A stretch of 64,000 nt of DNA, from contig BCKK01000002.1 in NCBI GenBank assembly GCA_001600615.1, forward strand, positions 3,006,809 to 3,070,808. The letters run 5' to 3'. The notes beneath the pieces were generated by a model, which was not told the DNA's origin, ran no database searches, and saw nothing but the letters and a program-made list of their open reading frames with translations. This document shows, one piece after another, positions 35,757 through 47,128 of this stretch (position 1 is its first letter; each line of letters opens with the position of its first letter). The DNA comes from Dioszegia crocea (taxonomy: Eukaryota > Basidiomycota > Tremellomycetes > Tremellales > Bulleribasidiaceae). The position numbers and the translations under genes are program-made.

Positions 35757-38226
35757 ATGCCGCTCATGATTGACCCTACCTCTGGGCGTTTGAGGATGCA
35801 CCATGGCTCCGGGCCCGCAGCCAGCCTCAGTCAAACTTCCCTCGTCACTGCCGTCCATCTCGCGATCGCTACTTCCTCACCGGCAAACGTCTCAGAGGTA
35901 CCGGATGCCGCTGCTTCAACGGCTGCAGAGCATGCTGAGCAATTACGATTAAGTCGTAAGTTGACCGATATCCCTCCCGCTTGATGCCTCCTGACTTATT
36001 ACAGGCGTTACTGCCGGCTTCTTTCTGCTCGGTCTCGGAGGCCTGCTGGTAGTCTGCATGATCCTTTCGTATAATCGCTTCATGGCCCGTCTGCTTGCCT
36101 CCAGCAGGCTGGCGCCATCACAGGACCGAGCGGAGAAGTTGGGCTTGGGGAATCAGGTGCGGGTTTTGGGCGGCGGAGACCTCGGGTCAGGCTGGATACT
36201 GCGTCGGGGAAAGACACCACCCTTGACCGAAGGCTTGCCGAGCGACCCCTTCGCCGATATCCCGATGGCGACCTCCTCACGCTCCGCGCCCGTCCGCTTC
36301 CCTCCCCCACATCTCAGCCCTCTCCTACACCACCTACCCTTCGCTCCTTCGCTACAATGGGCTCCAATGGCTCGCTTCCCTATCTACCTCCGCTCATCCA
36401 TCACTATCGCCCGCCTCTACCCCGCCTTTTGCTACGTCGCGCTAGTCATCGTAGCGATATGTTGGCGCTCAAATTTGGGTCCAACAGTATCCGGTACAGG
36501 ACTGGGGAGAGACTTTGCAAGGACGGGCAATATGGCTGTTGCTCAGATCCCAATTGTGGTCGCTCTTGGCGTCAAGGGGAACTTGATCGGCTTGGCCATG
36601 GGTGTGGGGTATGAGAAGCTGCAGATTTTGCACAAGCTCGCAGGCAGGATGATATTCCTTTGCTCGACAATCCACGTTGGTTATTTTCGTGAGTTGAACT
36701 CGCTGCTATCGAGAGTCCGACTGACAGGCAGTGTATAAATGGCAGCAGGCCGGGATATTGGCCAAGATGCTGGGAGCGCCGGGAATGATCATGGGCTCGT
36801 TGGGATATTGGGCTCTAGTCTTGCTGGTGGCAAGCTCTATCCCGGTAATCAGGCGTTTGGCTCACGGCTTCTTCAAGGTGAGTAGAATTCAGGCAAAGGT
36901 GTAGGGCATGAGCTGAGCGACAGATTTGCCATATCATCGGTATGATTGGCTTCCTTGTCGGTACAGCTTTACATGTGCCCTTGTGTATGCCGTTCTGGTA
37001 AGTACCCACACTTCTTAAACACGCTCGGTACTGACTCACTCAGCATCGCCGCAGTCGTCATTTACGGAATCTCCATGATCCAGACCGCCACCAAAACCCG
37101 ATTTGTCCACGCCGAAATCCTCACACTCCCCGATTCTGGCATAACCGGTGTCTTTGTCCCTGCTCTACGCACTGGCTGGCGTCCAGGTCAACACGTCCGC
37201 ATACGCATACCCGCTATCGGCTTGAGGCAAGGCTGGGAGTCACACCCATTCACCATCTGCTCTGCTCCCGATGGTGAAGGTCTTGTCCTCCTTTGCAAGA
37301 AGCTAGGCGACTGGACGACCGCGTTGTACGACCTCGCCGCGGGCGGGATGCTCTGTTCGGACGGACAGGGTCATCAGCGAGATGTCTCGATGATCATCGA
37401 CGGTCCGTATGGCGGGATCGGCAATACTATGCTGTCCTCCTTCTCATCCATCCTCCTCACCGCAGGCGGTGCGGGTATCTCTCACGCCCTATCGGTCGCT
37501 CATGACCTCATGAAAAAGGCGCCGACTGGGTGTATCCGGGCGCGTACAATCGATCTCGTATGGATCATCCCCACCGAAGACATCGCTCGAGGTGTCCTCC
37601 CCACCCTCCTCGAGCTCGTCAATGACGCCAAAGCCCACGAGACATTCTGCATCGAAGGCGCAAGAAAGGGTAAATCGGTCGCTGCGCCGACGGGTCTCAG
37701 GATACATATCTTTGTCTCTCGCTGTCCCATCAGCTCCCCTCTCACCCTCCTTGCCAATCCCTTCGATGATCAACCCAGTACTCCTGGTCATTCTGTACCC
37801 ATCTTTGAGAAGGCCGACCTCTACAGAGACGAGAGCGAGGCAAAGCCTACTCGACCAGGACTCGCACGGAAACCAACAGAATCCGAAAAAGTTATGCAGA
37901 ACTACGTTCTCCGCTCTGCTTCTTCCTCCTCTACCGCCACATGCTCCTCCCTCGGCACTATGTCGTCTATACGGCGCTCGAGCCCAATATCGGTGATCAA
38001 TGTCAACCCGGGCCGGCCAAATTGGGAGGTTTTGCTGGACGGGTTGGCGGAGGAGACTATTCGCAGAGCGATCAAGTCAAAGGTGGATCCTAGCGGGATC
38101 TGCGTTACAAGTTGCGGGCCTCATGGGCTTGTGGACGGCGTCAGAGACGCTGTGAGGGGGATGGAGGGATGGAAGCGGCGGCAGGTGGGAGGTGTGGAAT
38201 TCGAGGAGGAACACTTTGCTTTCTAG
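35757..38226 (+). CDS. Ferric/cupric reductase (FRE family, NADPH oxidase-like)
   Basis: Exons are 35757-35955, 36005-36688, 36732-36877, 36924-36997 and 37044-38226, giving 761 residues. The N-terminus is probably extracellular (with an NVS glycosylation site) and is followed by a first membrane helix (TAGFFLLGLGGLLVVCMIL). The ferric-reductase membrane core carries two His pairs spaced 12-14 residues, in HKLAGRMIFLCSTIHVGYF and CHIIGMIGFLVGTALHV, for the two b-type hemes. After the membrane part come the FAD motif HPFTICSAP and an NADPH-binding segment (ILLTAGGAGISHALSVAHDL). The end is a typical EEEHFAF. It would reduce extracellular Fe(III) or Cu(II) for uptake. The NADPH domain is extended by a Ser/Thr-rich insert around 620-670. 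No permease or multicopper oxidase neighbour is present. Confidence 0.9.
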
Positions 38227-38393
38227 TCTGCTGAGTTCATACAGGCGAGCAGGACTCCCCGTATCGTTGTATCCATATTAATAGACACGTCTTCCGTAGG
38301 CTTGAAGCCTACCATGTTCATAGATTTAGCTAGCACTGAGCGTAATGGCATCCTTCCTCTGGCAGGAAGCCCCTCCACATCGTGCTTGACCAT

Positions 38394-39541
38394 CTATCGT
38401 ACTTCAACTTCTTCTATAGCCTCTTCCTCTTCATCGTCGTCGGCCGCAGCCGCGTTACACATGTCCTCCTCATCCATAGCTTCTGCTCCATCCCCAACTT
38501 TCTCCGCTGCAGCCTGCTCAGTCTCTTTGCGCTGCGCCAACTGAGCGTCTCGACGTTTCTTGTTTGGCCGAGAGCGCCCTTCTCCAGACTTTGACTGCTT
38601 GGGCTGTTTTGATGGAGCTGTGGGCTCCAGAGAAGGTTTTGGGCCAATGTAGATATCGATTTTCATTGACGACTTCAGGAGTCAGCCTTTCGACCCAGCG
38701 AAGTCTGTAGAGTATAACCTACAGTCAATCTGACCTGCCGGATCGGTGCTGCTGCTTCAACAGAACCTATACCAGCTAGCCATAGCGGCACAGCCTCCGC
38801 TTTGTCCACCACAGCATCCACATCTCCTACACTCTCCTTCCCGCCAGCTATTGGAAGACTTGCTGCTGTTGCAGGCTGTTTCTCCGCGACCTCGTCCTCT
38901 TTCCCATGTGTCTTTTCCTTCCCCCTCCTGCTTCTTTGGGGCAACTTCGCCATGGGCCTCGAAGGATCCTCCGGCTCGATATGATCCACGCACTCCGCAG
39001 TGCCAGTCTCGATCTCGTACCACAGACCGCGCGGACCTCGGGGATAGGGTAATGTGTCGAGGACGGCATGTAACAGAAGGAGGGAATGAGGTATTGCGGC
39101 TCCTAGTGAATGTAAAACGAGGTGTGTATATCTAGACTGCATCAGTATGTGATACCAGACCTATCCAGTCCAAATATCAGGCCAAACATACCCCTCATCA
39201 ACGACTAAACTTCGACATCTTCCCATCAAAGCTCCCAATCCCGTCTTGCGCGTGACGAAAATCACCTCCTTCCCGAATCCGCGCTTCGTCGAGTCTGTCC
39301 TGCGAGTAGCGGCGCCCTGGAGGACTTTGATAGGTAAATGAGGGTGGGTGGTGGTTGTACCGCCTGGACGAGAGGAATGGGGTGGGGGAGCAGGAAGAGG
39401 AGGCGGTAGGCTGCGTTTGGGATGACGGGGTTGATCTGGGTGTGCCGAGCATGGTTTTCGGTTGGGTTTGCTCTGGTGCTGGGTGGCTGTCGAGATGGTC
39501 GCCCGTGAAGGGCCTGCTACAGGCTGAGCTGAGCTATCCAT
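38394..39541 (-). CDS. POP7: RNase P/MRP subunit Pop7/Rpp20-like (Alba fold)
   Basis: Exons are 39541-39192, 39131-38723 and 38672-38394, giving 345 residues. A Pro/Ser/His-rich leader of about 70 residues precedes an Alba-like core: HLPIKVLQGAA, FVTRKTGLGALMGRCRSLV, then GYTHLVLHSLGAAIPHSLL, ending in ETGTAECVDHIEPE and, further on, PIRQVRLTSSMKIDIYIGPK. The strand-helix-strand order and the LGxAI turn match Rpp20/Pop7, which binds the P3 arm of RNase P and MRP RNA for tRNA and rRNA processing. The core is split by an insertion of about 70 Lys/Ala/Glu-rich residues, and a Lys/Glu tail of 80 residues ends acidic. Typical Pop7 is near 140 residues, so this copy is greatly enlarged. The in-phase junction at 39131 required the acceptor TCTAG, not the nearer GCAG. 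Confidence 0.68.
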
Positions 39542-39795
39542 GATGAATTGAAGGTATCAGGTGGAAAGAGAACACTTCGAAATGAATTTGCAGAAGTTCT
39601 TTTGGACCTGGGCCTGGACAATCGCGTCCGCCATGCGCCAGCGCCCCGGCAATGGGTGTGCAATCATGTGTCTGTAAGCTGTCCACATGTCATACTCAAT
39701 GAAACATGTATACCAGATCTAGCAAAGCAGGTAGGAGATCTTATGCTAAGCTTCAGTGTATACTACTGTATGATGCGTAGAGTTCAACCTCTACA

Positions 39796-42322
39796 TCAAT
39801 CGACCTTCATCTCCCCTCCACCAACTTCCTCCTTCACGAGCTGTCCCCCGTTTGTGATCTTGACGGCCGCACTTGGCACCACCTCATTCCCCCATATATA
39901 CCGCCTTTCCGTAAGAACCACCTCTCTTTCCTCGACGACCGTCTTATCTCCCATCAGCCCATATTGGCGTTTCGTAGTCTGCCTGAAGACCTCCGTACGG
40001 ATCTCGACGGGTTCGACGTCGCCTGGAGTCCCATCTTGAGCTGGTCGGGGAAGATTGTCGGTCCTCTCTCCGACCTCAGAAGGATAGGATACGGCCGGTT
40101 CCCAAGGTCTGGTAAGATTCAGCCCAGTGCACTCGCTTATTTGAATAGTCGACTTACCTTGCTCTGAAACCGGTTGTCCGAGCGACCCGTGGAGTCGTCT
40201 TATCGTCCATAGTCCGCCGCTTGACCATTGGTTTGACCTCCTTGGGTTCCACCTTCACCTCCTTCTTTGCCTCGATGGTGCGTTCCCCCTCCGGAAGCTC
40301 TCTCTCGACTCGCCATTTTAGCTCCTTCGTGAGTCCTGCGGGATCACGCACGACATCGCCCGGCACCCGATCATACGCCAGCTTCTTACGTTTCTCGTCG
40401 GACGTATCATCTTCCAGGATGTCAACCTGACTTTGTAGGAAGTCGACCAGGGCGAGAAGGCCGCGCAGGACGACGACGTTGGGCGCTGTGGCAGGGGTCG
40501 CGAGGGGTTTGGTACGGTATGCCCGCAGTTGGCGAAGATCTGTGCAGTATCGATCTGCAACGTACCAGACCAACTTTTCAAGGAAGGGGAATCGAAAGCG
40601 CTGTGGTACTTTGGTGTCGATTTCGATCTGGCGAAGTCGTAGCTGAGTAGGGATACAGAAGGAGTGGAGGAAATTACCGCCGAAAACGATAGTATTGACA
40701 GGGGTGTACTGATCGTCAGCGCTAGGCACCATCACAACTCCCTGAGATTGACTTACAACGGCATGTATGTAGCCAGCCGGGATGATCATCGTATCGCCAG
40801 CTACGAGTGTACACTTCTCCACCCCGCCCTCGCACATATCGCCAAGCCATTTTGTTTGCTGCAAGTCTGCATCACCGGACCCTGCCATCAGCTCGATCAT
40901 GACAGGACTACTCACATTGCGCGTACATCTTCAAGTTATGCTCTGTAGGTCTGATGAAGTAAAACTCTTTCGAACCGGTATGAATAGAGTAGTATACCGA
41001 ACTAGCCGCAAAGTCAATGTGCCAGTCCTAGAAATCAGCGATCCTTCAGAATAAAACTCACGGTCCAGGATCCCTTGATGCCCATCAAGCAGTACAACTG
41101 GACCTTAGGCCATTTCGCTCCGACCTTGGCCTTGTCCTGAACCCATCCCTGTCCGTCCTGAGTCGCTCCGAGCCCCTCCTTCTCTGCCGCAACATCCTTT
41201 CCGGCACTTGCGGCTGCCCTCTTCCTGCCTCCTTCGAAGTGCCAGAAGTTGTCCACCCAGTCGATCTTTCGCACAATCCGCGGAGGAGTGACTTTCTTCG
41301 CTAGTGGTGATCCCGTGATTTCGAGTGAGATGATGTTGTACACCTTGCCGTTCCATTCCGGTTCTGACGAGGCTTTGAAGTATTCGGCCCATTTGCCGAG
41401 ATTCCACTGAGCGGATGTTTGAGATGCAACATCTGATATCAGAGAAGCAAGCTTTAGACTCACCTATTACGTCTACTGGATGATTCCGCCCGACCAACTC
41501 CGCAACTTCCCCTACCGTCAAAGACGCCTCCGGTAGCTTCCCGCCCATCGATTCGATACCGCCATCTGCTGGCCGAACGATGATAGGACGTCTATCCGGA
41601 CCATAGAACATCGTGGGCGGTATCTGTTCCGGAGGTGCAAGGGATGGATCCGACTCCAACCAGTCTTTCGACAACAGACTTCCTGCCACCTTGGGGAAAT
41701 CTCCCACCCTAATCTCCGCCCCGTACTTCTCCGGCTCCTGTATCAATTTCAGCCAATTGCCCGTAGGCGTTGGTATACCATGATTCCACGCATGGTAGTC
41801 CGGAGCGTTCTCGGCAGCCTTGCGTTTGGGCCTAGCGGATTCATCAGGCTGACTGGGCTGACTCGATGACAGTCGAGGGCGTTTCGACGGGCCTGGGGAT
41901 TGGGCTGGATTCGTCGACCGTTCTCTCGATTTGCGGATAGAAGTGGGAGCAGATGATTTGGGAGGAAAGCCTTTCTTCAGGGTTGCCTGGAATGGGTGTC
42001 GAGGAGGACGGGGATTCTCGGGGGAGGTGGAAAAGTCAAGGCAGCTCCGGCAATACCACTTGTCGATCCATGCTGTCCAGTTCGTCCAATCACCCTGGTG
42101 AGCTGGTAAGGATGACAGGACGACATCCGGGATTGTCGACCGATCTGTCTCCGAGCCTTGGACGAGGCATATTGAGTGATACCACGTCGAACACTTTGAG
42201 CACGCGATCCAGAAGAGCTCGTCATTGTTACCGGTAGCTGATTGCGGATCTTCCGGTCTATTCCGGTTTGGGGGACCCGAAGTTGGACAGATCGGGCAGC
42301 GCTCTGCGTCAGATTCAGCCAT
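39796..42322 (-). CDS. JHD1: JmjC histone demethylase Jhd1/KDM2 type with N-terminal PHD finger
   Basis: Exons are 42322-41464, 41432-41062, 41027-40916, 40881-40757, 40708-40158 and 40108-39796, giving 776 residues. A zinc finger at about 9-95 ([27 protein letters not shown]) is a PHD finger. The JmjC core has its Fe(II) ligands His413 and Asp415 in [20 protein letters not shown], the 2-oxoglutarate Lys430, and distal His487 in IPAGYIHAV. The segment [20 protein letters not shown] and the following [17 protein letters not shown] are characteristic of the Jhd1/KDM2 group, which removes methyl groups from H3K36me1/2. The last exon encodes a polar tail. Three introns are exceptionally short (31, 34 and 34 nt). 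An in-frame ATG-less extension upstream was ignored. Confidence 0.9.
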
Positions 42323-42894
42323 GGTTGCAATCGAGGAGCGTATTTCGAGTATGTATTGGACTTTGCTGCAGCTGTAGGAGTTGTTGCTGCCGGAGATCAC
42401 AGATCACAACATGGAGCCCCACGGTGGACTTATCAAAGTGTTGAAAATACACACGTCATCCAACACGTGATGAACCTGAAACCGGCCGGCCGGAGCTGGA
42501 CGGACCCAAGCTGGAGAGGACTGGGAGAGGTATGAAATGCTCGCAGGCTTGTACATGTACCGGCGGATCGTACAGGTCGGAACAAGTAGTACTATGTTTC
42601 ATCAAGCACTGATGAGGGGTCAAATACTCGAATCTGAATCCTGACATTGAAATTGTCCAGAGTGAAATGCACTGTGCAGCGCCAGAAGGTGGAGCGCACA
42701 GGAGCCACATGTACATGTATATCCGCACGAACTCGCATGATCACTTTCATGCTCTAGTATTGTCAGACAGTTTGGCACATACGTCGCTGACAGCCCTTGG
42801 CGACAACAGGCAGCGTGTCTCCTCGTCATCCACCTATATTCGTCAGTGACTGCATTTCAGACTTATATTAAAGCGATCAGGCCGCACCTTGAGG
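42323..42894. other. Intergenic region with relic last exon of the neighbouring EamA gene
   Basis: Between JHD1 and the first EamA gene, the minus strand at 42833-42747 holds an 87-nt open exon with a good acceptor (CTGAC branch, ATAG). It matches in length and motif the last exon of the two paralogues. It is out of frame with the annotated gene because of one extra base in the preceding exon (see findings). Confidence 0.5.
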
Positions 42895-44292
42895 TCATGA
42901 GGAGGTGAATCCTTGGATCTACCAACCTGCAGACATCAGTTTTGTTCGGAATCGATCATAAGGATACGCGAAAAGAGTGAGCAATTTTGACGCACCACCG
43001 CCCAAATTCCTGCTATCACGATAACAGCCATGCCTAAAAGTTGGAGTAATTGTGGTGGCCGTCCAACCAGCATGGCCTGAACGAGAATAGATATGGGTAC
43101 CTAGCTTGTCAGTTTATAAGCCGGTGACTCCCAATCTCACGAGCGTACCTGCGCGTACATGACAATCGAGACCTTTACACCAGATTCCCTCTGTAGCGCC
43201 ATAACCATAGAGATCTGTCCACACAGGCCAAGGAGCTGAGATTTCAGCAGCGCTCGCGGTGATGACCTTGATCTTGGAGGGAGAGAACCATGCTCACGGT
43301 GACTGCGGAGAGCGGCAGCAGTACGCCTATGTTGGCAATCACAAACAGATTGCCGCCTGAGATTACCACGGCACTATTGGTTCAGTATGATAAGAGAATC
43401 TCGTACGAGACTAGCAAATTCAATCACCTAGCGGAGACAAAGGCGCAGGTGAAGGTATAGCATAGTGTCATTACGGCTGGGTCTGGCCCACTGCCGAGGG
43501 CCCGTATGAAAGCCACTGTAATTGTCAGCGAGACGGCCCCATGCAGCCAAGATCTGTCCTCACCTTCCGCAACGTCCAAGACTGCGCTACCGACGCAAAA
43601 TAGGAAACCGATGGTACGAGAAGCAGTACTTCGGGACACGGGGTCTCCGAAGAGAAATGGGGGCTGGATGACGAGCACGATAGCGATTGCGGAGATTGCT
43701 GAGACAGTCAGGGACAACTCATCATGGCTCAACAGCAAAATGACAGTTTGGGCAAGGAGTTAAGCCTACCTGCTGCGATCCTCAATCTCCAACCGAATCG
43801 CTCTCCGATGGCCAACCAGCACACTAATCCAATGAGGAATGTCCTGGTTGTGAATAAGGCGATAAATTCTGATATTTCAGTCCGGCTCATGGAGGCCATT
43901 GCCGCACACATTCCCAGGCTGAGGAGGAGAGATCGTAGCCATATCAACCGAGCAGACCGCACCGGGTGTGTGTCGAGCACAGTTGCTGGCTCCGAGCTTA
44001 ACGGTTTAATCGGTGCGGATACAGAAGAGCGAGATCGTGGGTCGAGTTGCAACAGCCTAGAGGGATGGCGGAGAAGGATGTATGCGGTTAGAAAAGGTAA
44101 AGTCAACGCCTGCGACCGTCAGCGACGGGGAGGCTAATGCGGAAGCTGACTCACCATTCGGGAGAAGGCGAGCTCCACCGAAGAGACGCCCCGGTGCATG
44201 CAGCTCTGAGCGGTAGCATCCATCAGTGTAAATGCCAGACTAGCAAGCAGGGCGAGGAGAGACCCGAGGTAGGGTTGTAACACGCTCGGCAT
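42895..44292 (-). CDS. EamA/DMT-type membrane transporter, copy 1 (tail truncated by frameshift)
   Basis: Exons are 44292-44155, 44109-43770, 43698-43564, 43515-43428, 43373-43298, 43235-43149, 43100-42996 and 42927-42895, giving 333 residues. There are ten predicted membrane helices in two EamA-like repeats. Helix 1 is YLGSLLALLASLAFTLMDAT with AQSC. An RSARLIWLRSLLLSL segment precedes helix 3, and GERFGWRLRIAA ends the first repeat. The second repeat has VLVIQPPFLFGDP and GSGPDPAVM. EamA/DUF6 proteins of the drug/metabolite superfamily move small metabolites or nucleotide sugars; some lie in the plasma membrane and some in Golgi or vacuole. The substrate is unknown. The reading frame meets TGA in exon 8, whereas the two paralogues continue into a ninth exon. 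It lies in tandem with copy 2. Confidence 0.8.
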
Positions 44293-44699
44293 GGTTGTCT
44301 GATGGTCGAGTCTGATTGTGGTGTCACAGTCTTTATACGTCGCTTAGGTACACTGATTGATTAGATGTCAAAGAAAAGGGGGATGGACGCCAATAAAGGA
44401 ATGTAGCTGGTAAACGGTAAACAAAGGTGGGTTCGTGTGGGTCCGAGAGGGCGGAAAGGGGGGTGTAGCCTTAGCGGGCGGGCGTGTGTGTCAATCCATT
44501 TGTAAGGTTCTAGTCAGCTACGCTGGGTCAGCCGTGAGTTTTGCAGGCTTGGAGGAAGAACGCACAAGCTGACGCACTTGGAGTGCAGTGTTCAAAAGCT
44601 GGAACCAGATCACGAGTAAGTCGATTGACCATATATTGCGGATAAAGCTGCTAGCTAGAAGGGAGCACCTTCCACGGTGTCCCTGCACGAAAAACACAG
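44293..44699. promoter_or_regulatory. Spacer between tandem EamA genes
   Basis: It contains the promoter of copy 1 and the 3' UTR of copy 2, with a G-rich stretch at about 44430-44490. No further features were recognised. Confidence 0.4.
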
Positions 44700-46173
44700 C
44701 TAAACAGAACCACTGTGGACGTTCATGCTGACATCCCGCGCTTCTTCGCTGGCTGGGAGTAGGGCGTATTCCTCCATCCGATCCGACTGGAAATCAGCTT
44801 TGGAGCATCTGCTCTTGGGGATGCATGTACTTACCACCTGTGATTGTTCCCGCTCGCTCGTTTCTGCGACCTAAATCAGATCCCAGTCAGCTTTGCCCTC
44901 GAATAGCATGTCAAAACGTACCACAGCCCAGACACCAGCGACCAGAATCACACACATGCCGAGGATTTGTACCAAGTTGGGGAATTCGCTAACGATGATA
45001 GACTGCACGAGGAGAGCAAAGGGGATCTAGGAATTAAGCGTGGTTTGGCGTCTCTCGATCAGGAGCACGTACCTGCGCATATGACATGACACCGACCATA
45101 GCCCCAGTCTCCACCTGCATCGCCATCACTAGGCACATTTGCGCACTCAGTCCTAGAACCTGCGATCGTCAATCCCGATCATCATGACAGTCAAAGGGTT
45201 GGCTTACAGCAAGGAGCCCGAGCTTGAGGTACACGCTGAGAGCTAGCGACAGTTGAATTTCCTCCCTGGCAACCAAGGTGAAACTGAAATGTCAGCCAGG
45301 ACTGATACAGAATCATGAAACTCACAAAGGTGCGCAGATGACACTAGCGGCAGAATATCCCAACGCCATTGTCAGCGGATCAGGGCCTGGTCCAAGAATG
45401 CGAAGGATCACCACTGTACAACCATCAGCTCACAAATCATCAGCAGAGTATGTACGCACTTTCAACAACTTCTGCCAGCACACTGGCAAAGCCAAGGACA
45501 AAGCCTAACATCCTACTGACTGAGTCGCCAGAGACCGGAGTGCCAAACAGGAATGGCGGCTGGATGACGAGGAGTACGGCCAAGCTGGATGCGACTACTT
45601 GAGTCAGCATTGACTACCTAACATCAAAAGCTCAAGACTTACCGGCTGCCAGTCTCAAGCGCCAGCCAAAAGCCTCCTTCAAAACGACCCAGCATAGAAA
45701 GCCGATGAAAAAGGTTCGCGTCGTGTAGACCGTACTGAATTCGGAAAGGGCAATGCGGCTCATGGAAGCGTATCCTAGACAGAGACCCGCGGTTGCCAGG
45801 GTAGAGCGTATCCAGATCAGACGCGCTGCATAGGCAGGCCTGCGATGGAGCAGAGTATCGGCAATTGCGGCGGAGTCGGCCGTTTCGTCCGAAGCTTGTC
45901 GGGAACGAGGATCTAGCTGTTGCAGTCTCTCAGGATGTCGGAAGTAGAGGTAGGTGAGGAGGACAATGGTAGTGGCAAGCTGAGCTATCAGCTACTGTGT
46001 ACGTACACCTGAAGGGTCTGACTTACCATGCGGATGAACGCGACTTGTCCGGCGCCGAGCCCGTCACTCATACAGCTCTGAGCAGTGGCATCCATCAACG
46101 TGAAGCATACGCTAGCGGAAACCGCCAAGATAGACCCGCCGTATCTCTGCATTAGCTGAGCTGCCTTCATCAT
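44700..46173 (-). CDS. EamA/DMT-type membrane transporter, copy 2
   Basis: Exons are 46173-46027, 45979-45643, 45597-45460, 45413-45326, 45283-45208, 45159-45073, 45026-44922, 44870-44835 and 44786-44700, giving 366 residues. It is paralogous to copy 1 along its whole length: FTLMDATAQSC, QQLDPRSR, AARLIWIRSTL, KEAFGWRLRLAA, LLVIQPPFLFGTP and GPGPDPLTM. There are ten predicted helices. The cytosolic tail (VAETSEREQSQ, then MEEYALLPASEEARD) contains an acidic dileucine pattern (E-E-Y-A-L-L), which in many fungi directs proteins to vacuole or endosomes; that role is inferred. A neighbouring ATG three bases further in may be the real start. The substrate is unknown. Confidence 0.82.
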
Positions 46174-46688
46174 GATGGTCGTAAGTGGGTGAGTGCGGCA
46201 GCATTGAAATCTTCTCGAGGGCAGAGGGCATGTCCGGCGTGGTCGGCCTTATCGAAACGGGAGTTGGCGGAACAAGTTGAGCTTATTAGGAGCGTGTTTG
46301 GGGATGTGTGCACGTGTGGGCGAAGCGTAATCTTATCGATGAGTGAAAACTTGGCGGCAGTGGCCATGAGCCCCCCTCGTGAGGTGTCGCGATGATATTG
46401 CCGCGTACGGAAGTCAGGTGATATCTCGTCGTCCACAAGCGTAATCAAGGCTCTCCGACGTTTCCAGACATCCTTTACGGGTCATCTATCGTCCTAGCCA
46501 ATGATGGATAGCTGTTCAAATAAGATTAGGATCGTGCAAGAGGAAAGATCGACGTCCGCAACACACGAGCGTGTGTGCGAGCGGACAGGCGAACTATCGC
46601 GAAGAATGACTACTTGTGGTAATTTCTGAGAACCTAATTCATATACCATGCAAGAAGCGGGAATCTTCATAGAACTCAAATTCATGCT
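46174..46688. promoter_or_regulatory. Intergenic region upstream of EamA copy 2 and tRNA-Ser
   Basis: It holds the promoter of EamA copy 2 on the minus strand and the 5' flank of the tRNA on the plus strand. No open frame of note was seen. Confidence 0.4.
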
Positions 46689-46784
46689 GGCTCTTTGACC
46701 GAGTGGTTAAGGTGAATCCTTGCTATACGTAGCTATCAACAGGATTTCTCGAAAGAGGCGTGAGTTCGAATCTCACAGGAGTCG
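46689..46784 (+). tRNA. tRNA-Ser(GCU) with a 15-nt intron
   Basis: The acceptor stem ggctctt pairs with aggagtc (two G-U pairs). The D-arm is acc...ggt with gagtggttaa, and the anticodon stem is aatcc/ggatt. Between these lie 22 nt, read as loop TTGCTA, a 15-nt intron after position 37, and A38; the anticodon is GCT. A long variable arm (ctcGAAAgag) is typical of serine tRNA. The T-arm is gtgag-TTCGAAT-ctcac, with a good B box. A TTTT terminator follows at about 46799. Confidence 0.9.
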
Positions 46785-47128
46785 TTCTATCAATTCTCTT
46801 TTGGCCGATTCAGTGTTTGTCTGGAGGTCCGTCGTTGGTTCCAACGATCTCTGGGTCTTTTTACACCGTCACACCGCTCATTGGTTCGGGACGTCCAGAG
46901 CTGTCAGCCTGCGCCTGCGACTGAATCAGTTTCGCCCGCTAGCGCTGGGGTGAGATCGTAGGATCGCCAACGTCTTTTGGCCAACTGGTTGCTTCGCATG
47001 CGGCCTCTCTGATTGTACACATTGTACTCCTTGGGATTGATCGATGATCCGTGTGTAGTCCAAGGGGTGGCGCTGTGTGTGGGCTCAGTCAAAGAAGCAT
47101 ATTGAATGCATTGCCGTGCCCTCTGAGC
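46785..47128. other. Intergenic region tRNA-Ser / MRP21
   Basis: It holds the tRNA terminator T-run and the 3' UTR of the minus-strand ribosomal protein gene. No other feature was recognised. Confidence 0.4.

Noticed and set aside
42323..42400. Upstream extension of JHD1 beyond 42322
   Set aside because: It would place about 25 unrelated residues before MAESDAERC, and the ATG at 42322 suits the PHD finger start.
42747..44292. Nine-exon model of EamA copy 1 ending at 42747
   Set aside because: An extra base in exon 8 produces a TGA at 42895 and breaks the frame, so the annotated end is 42895. The exon is reported as a relic instead.
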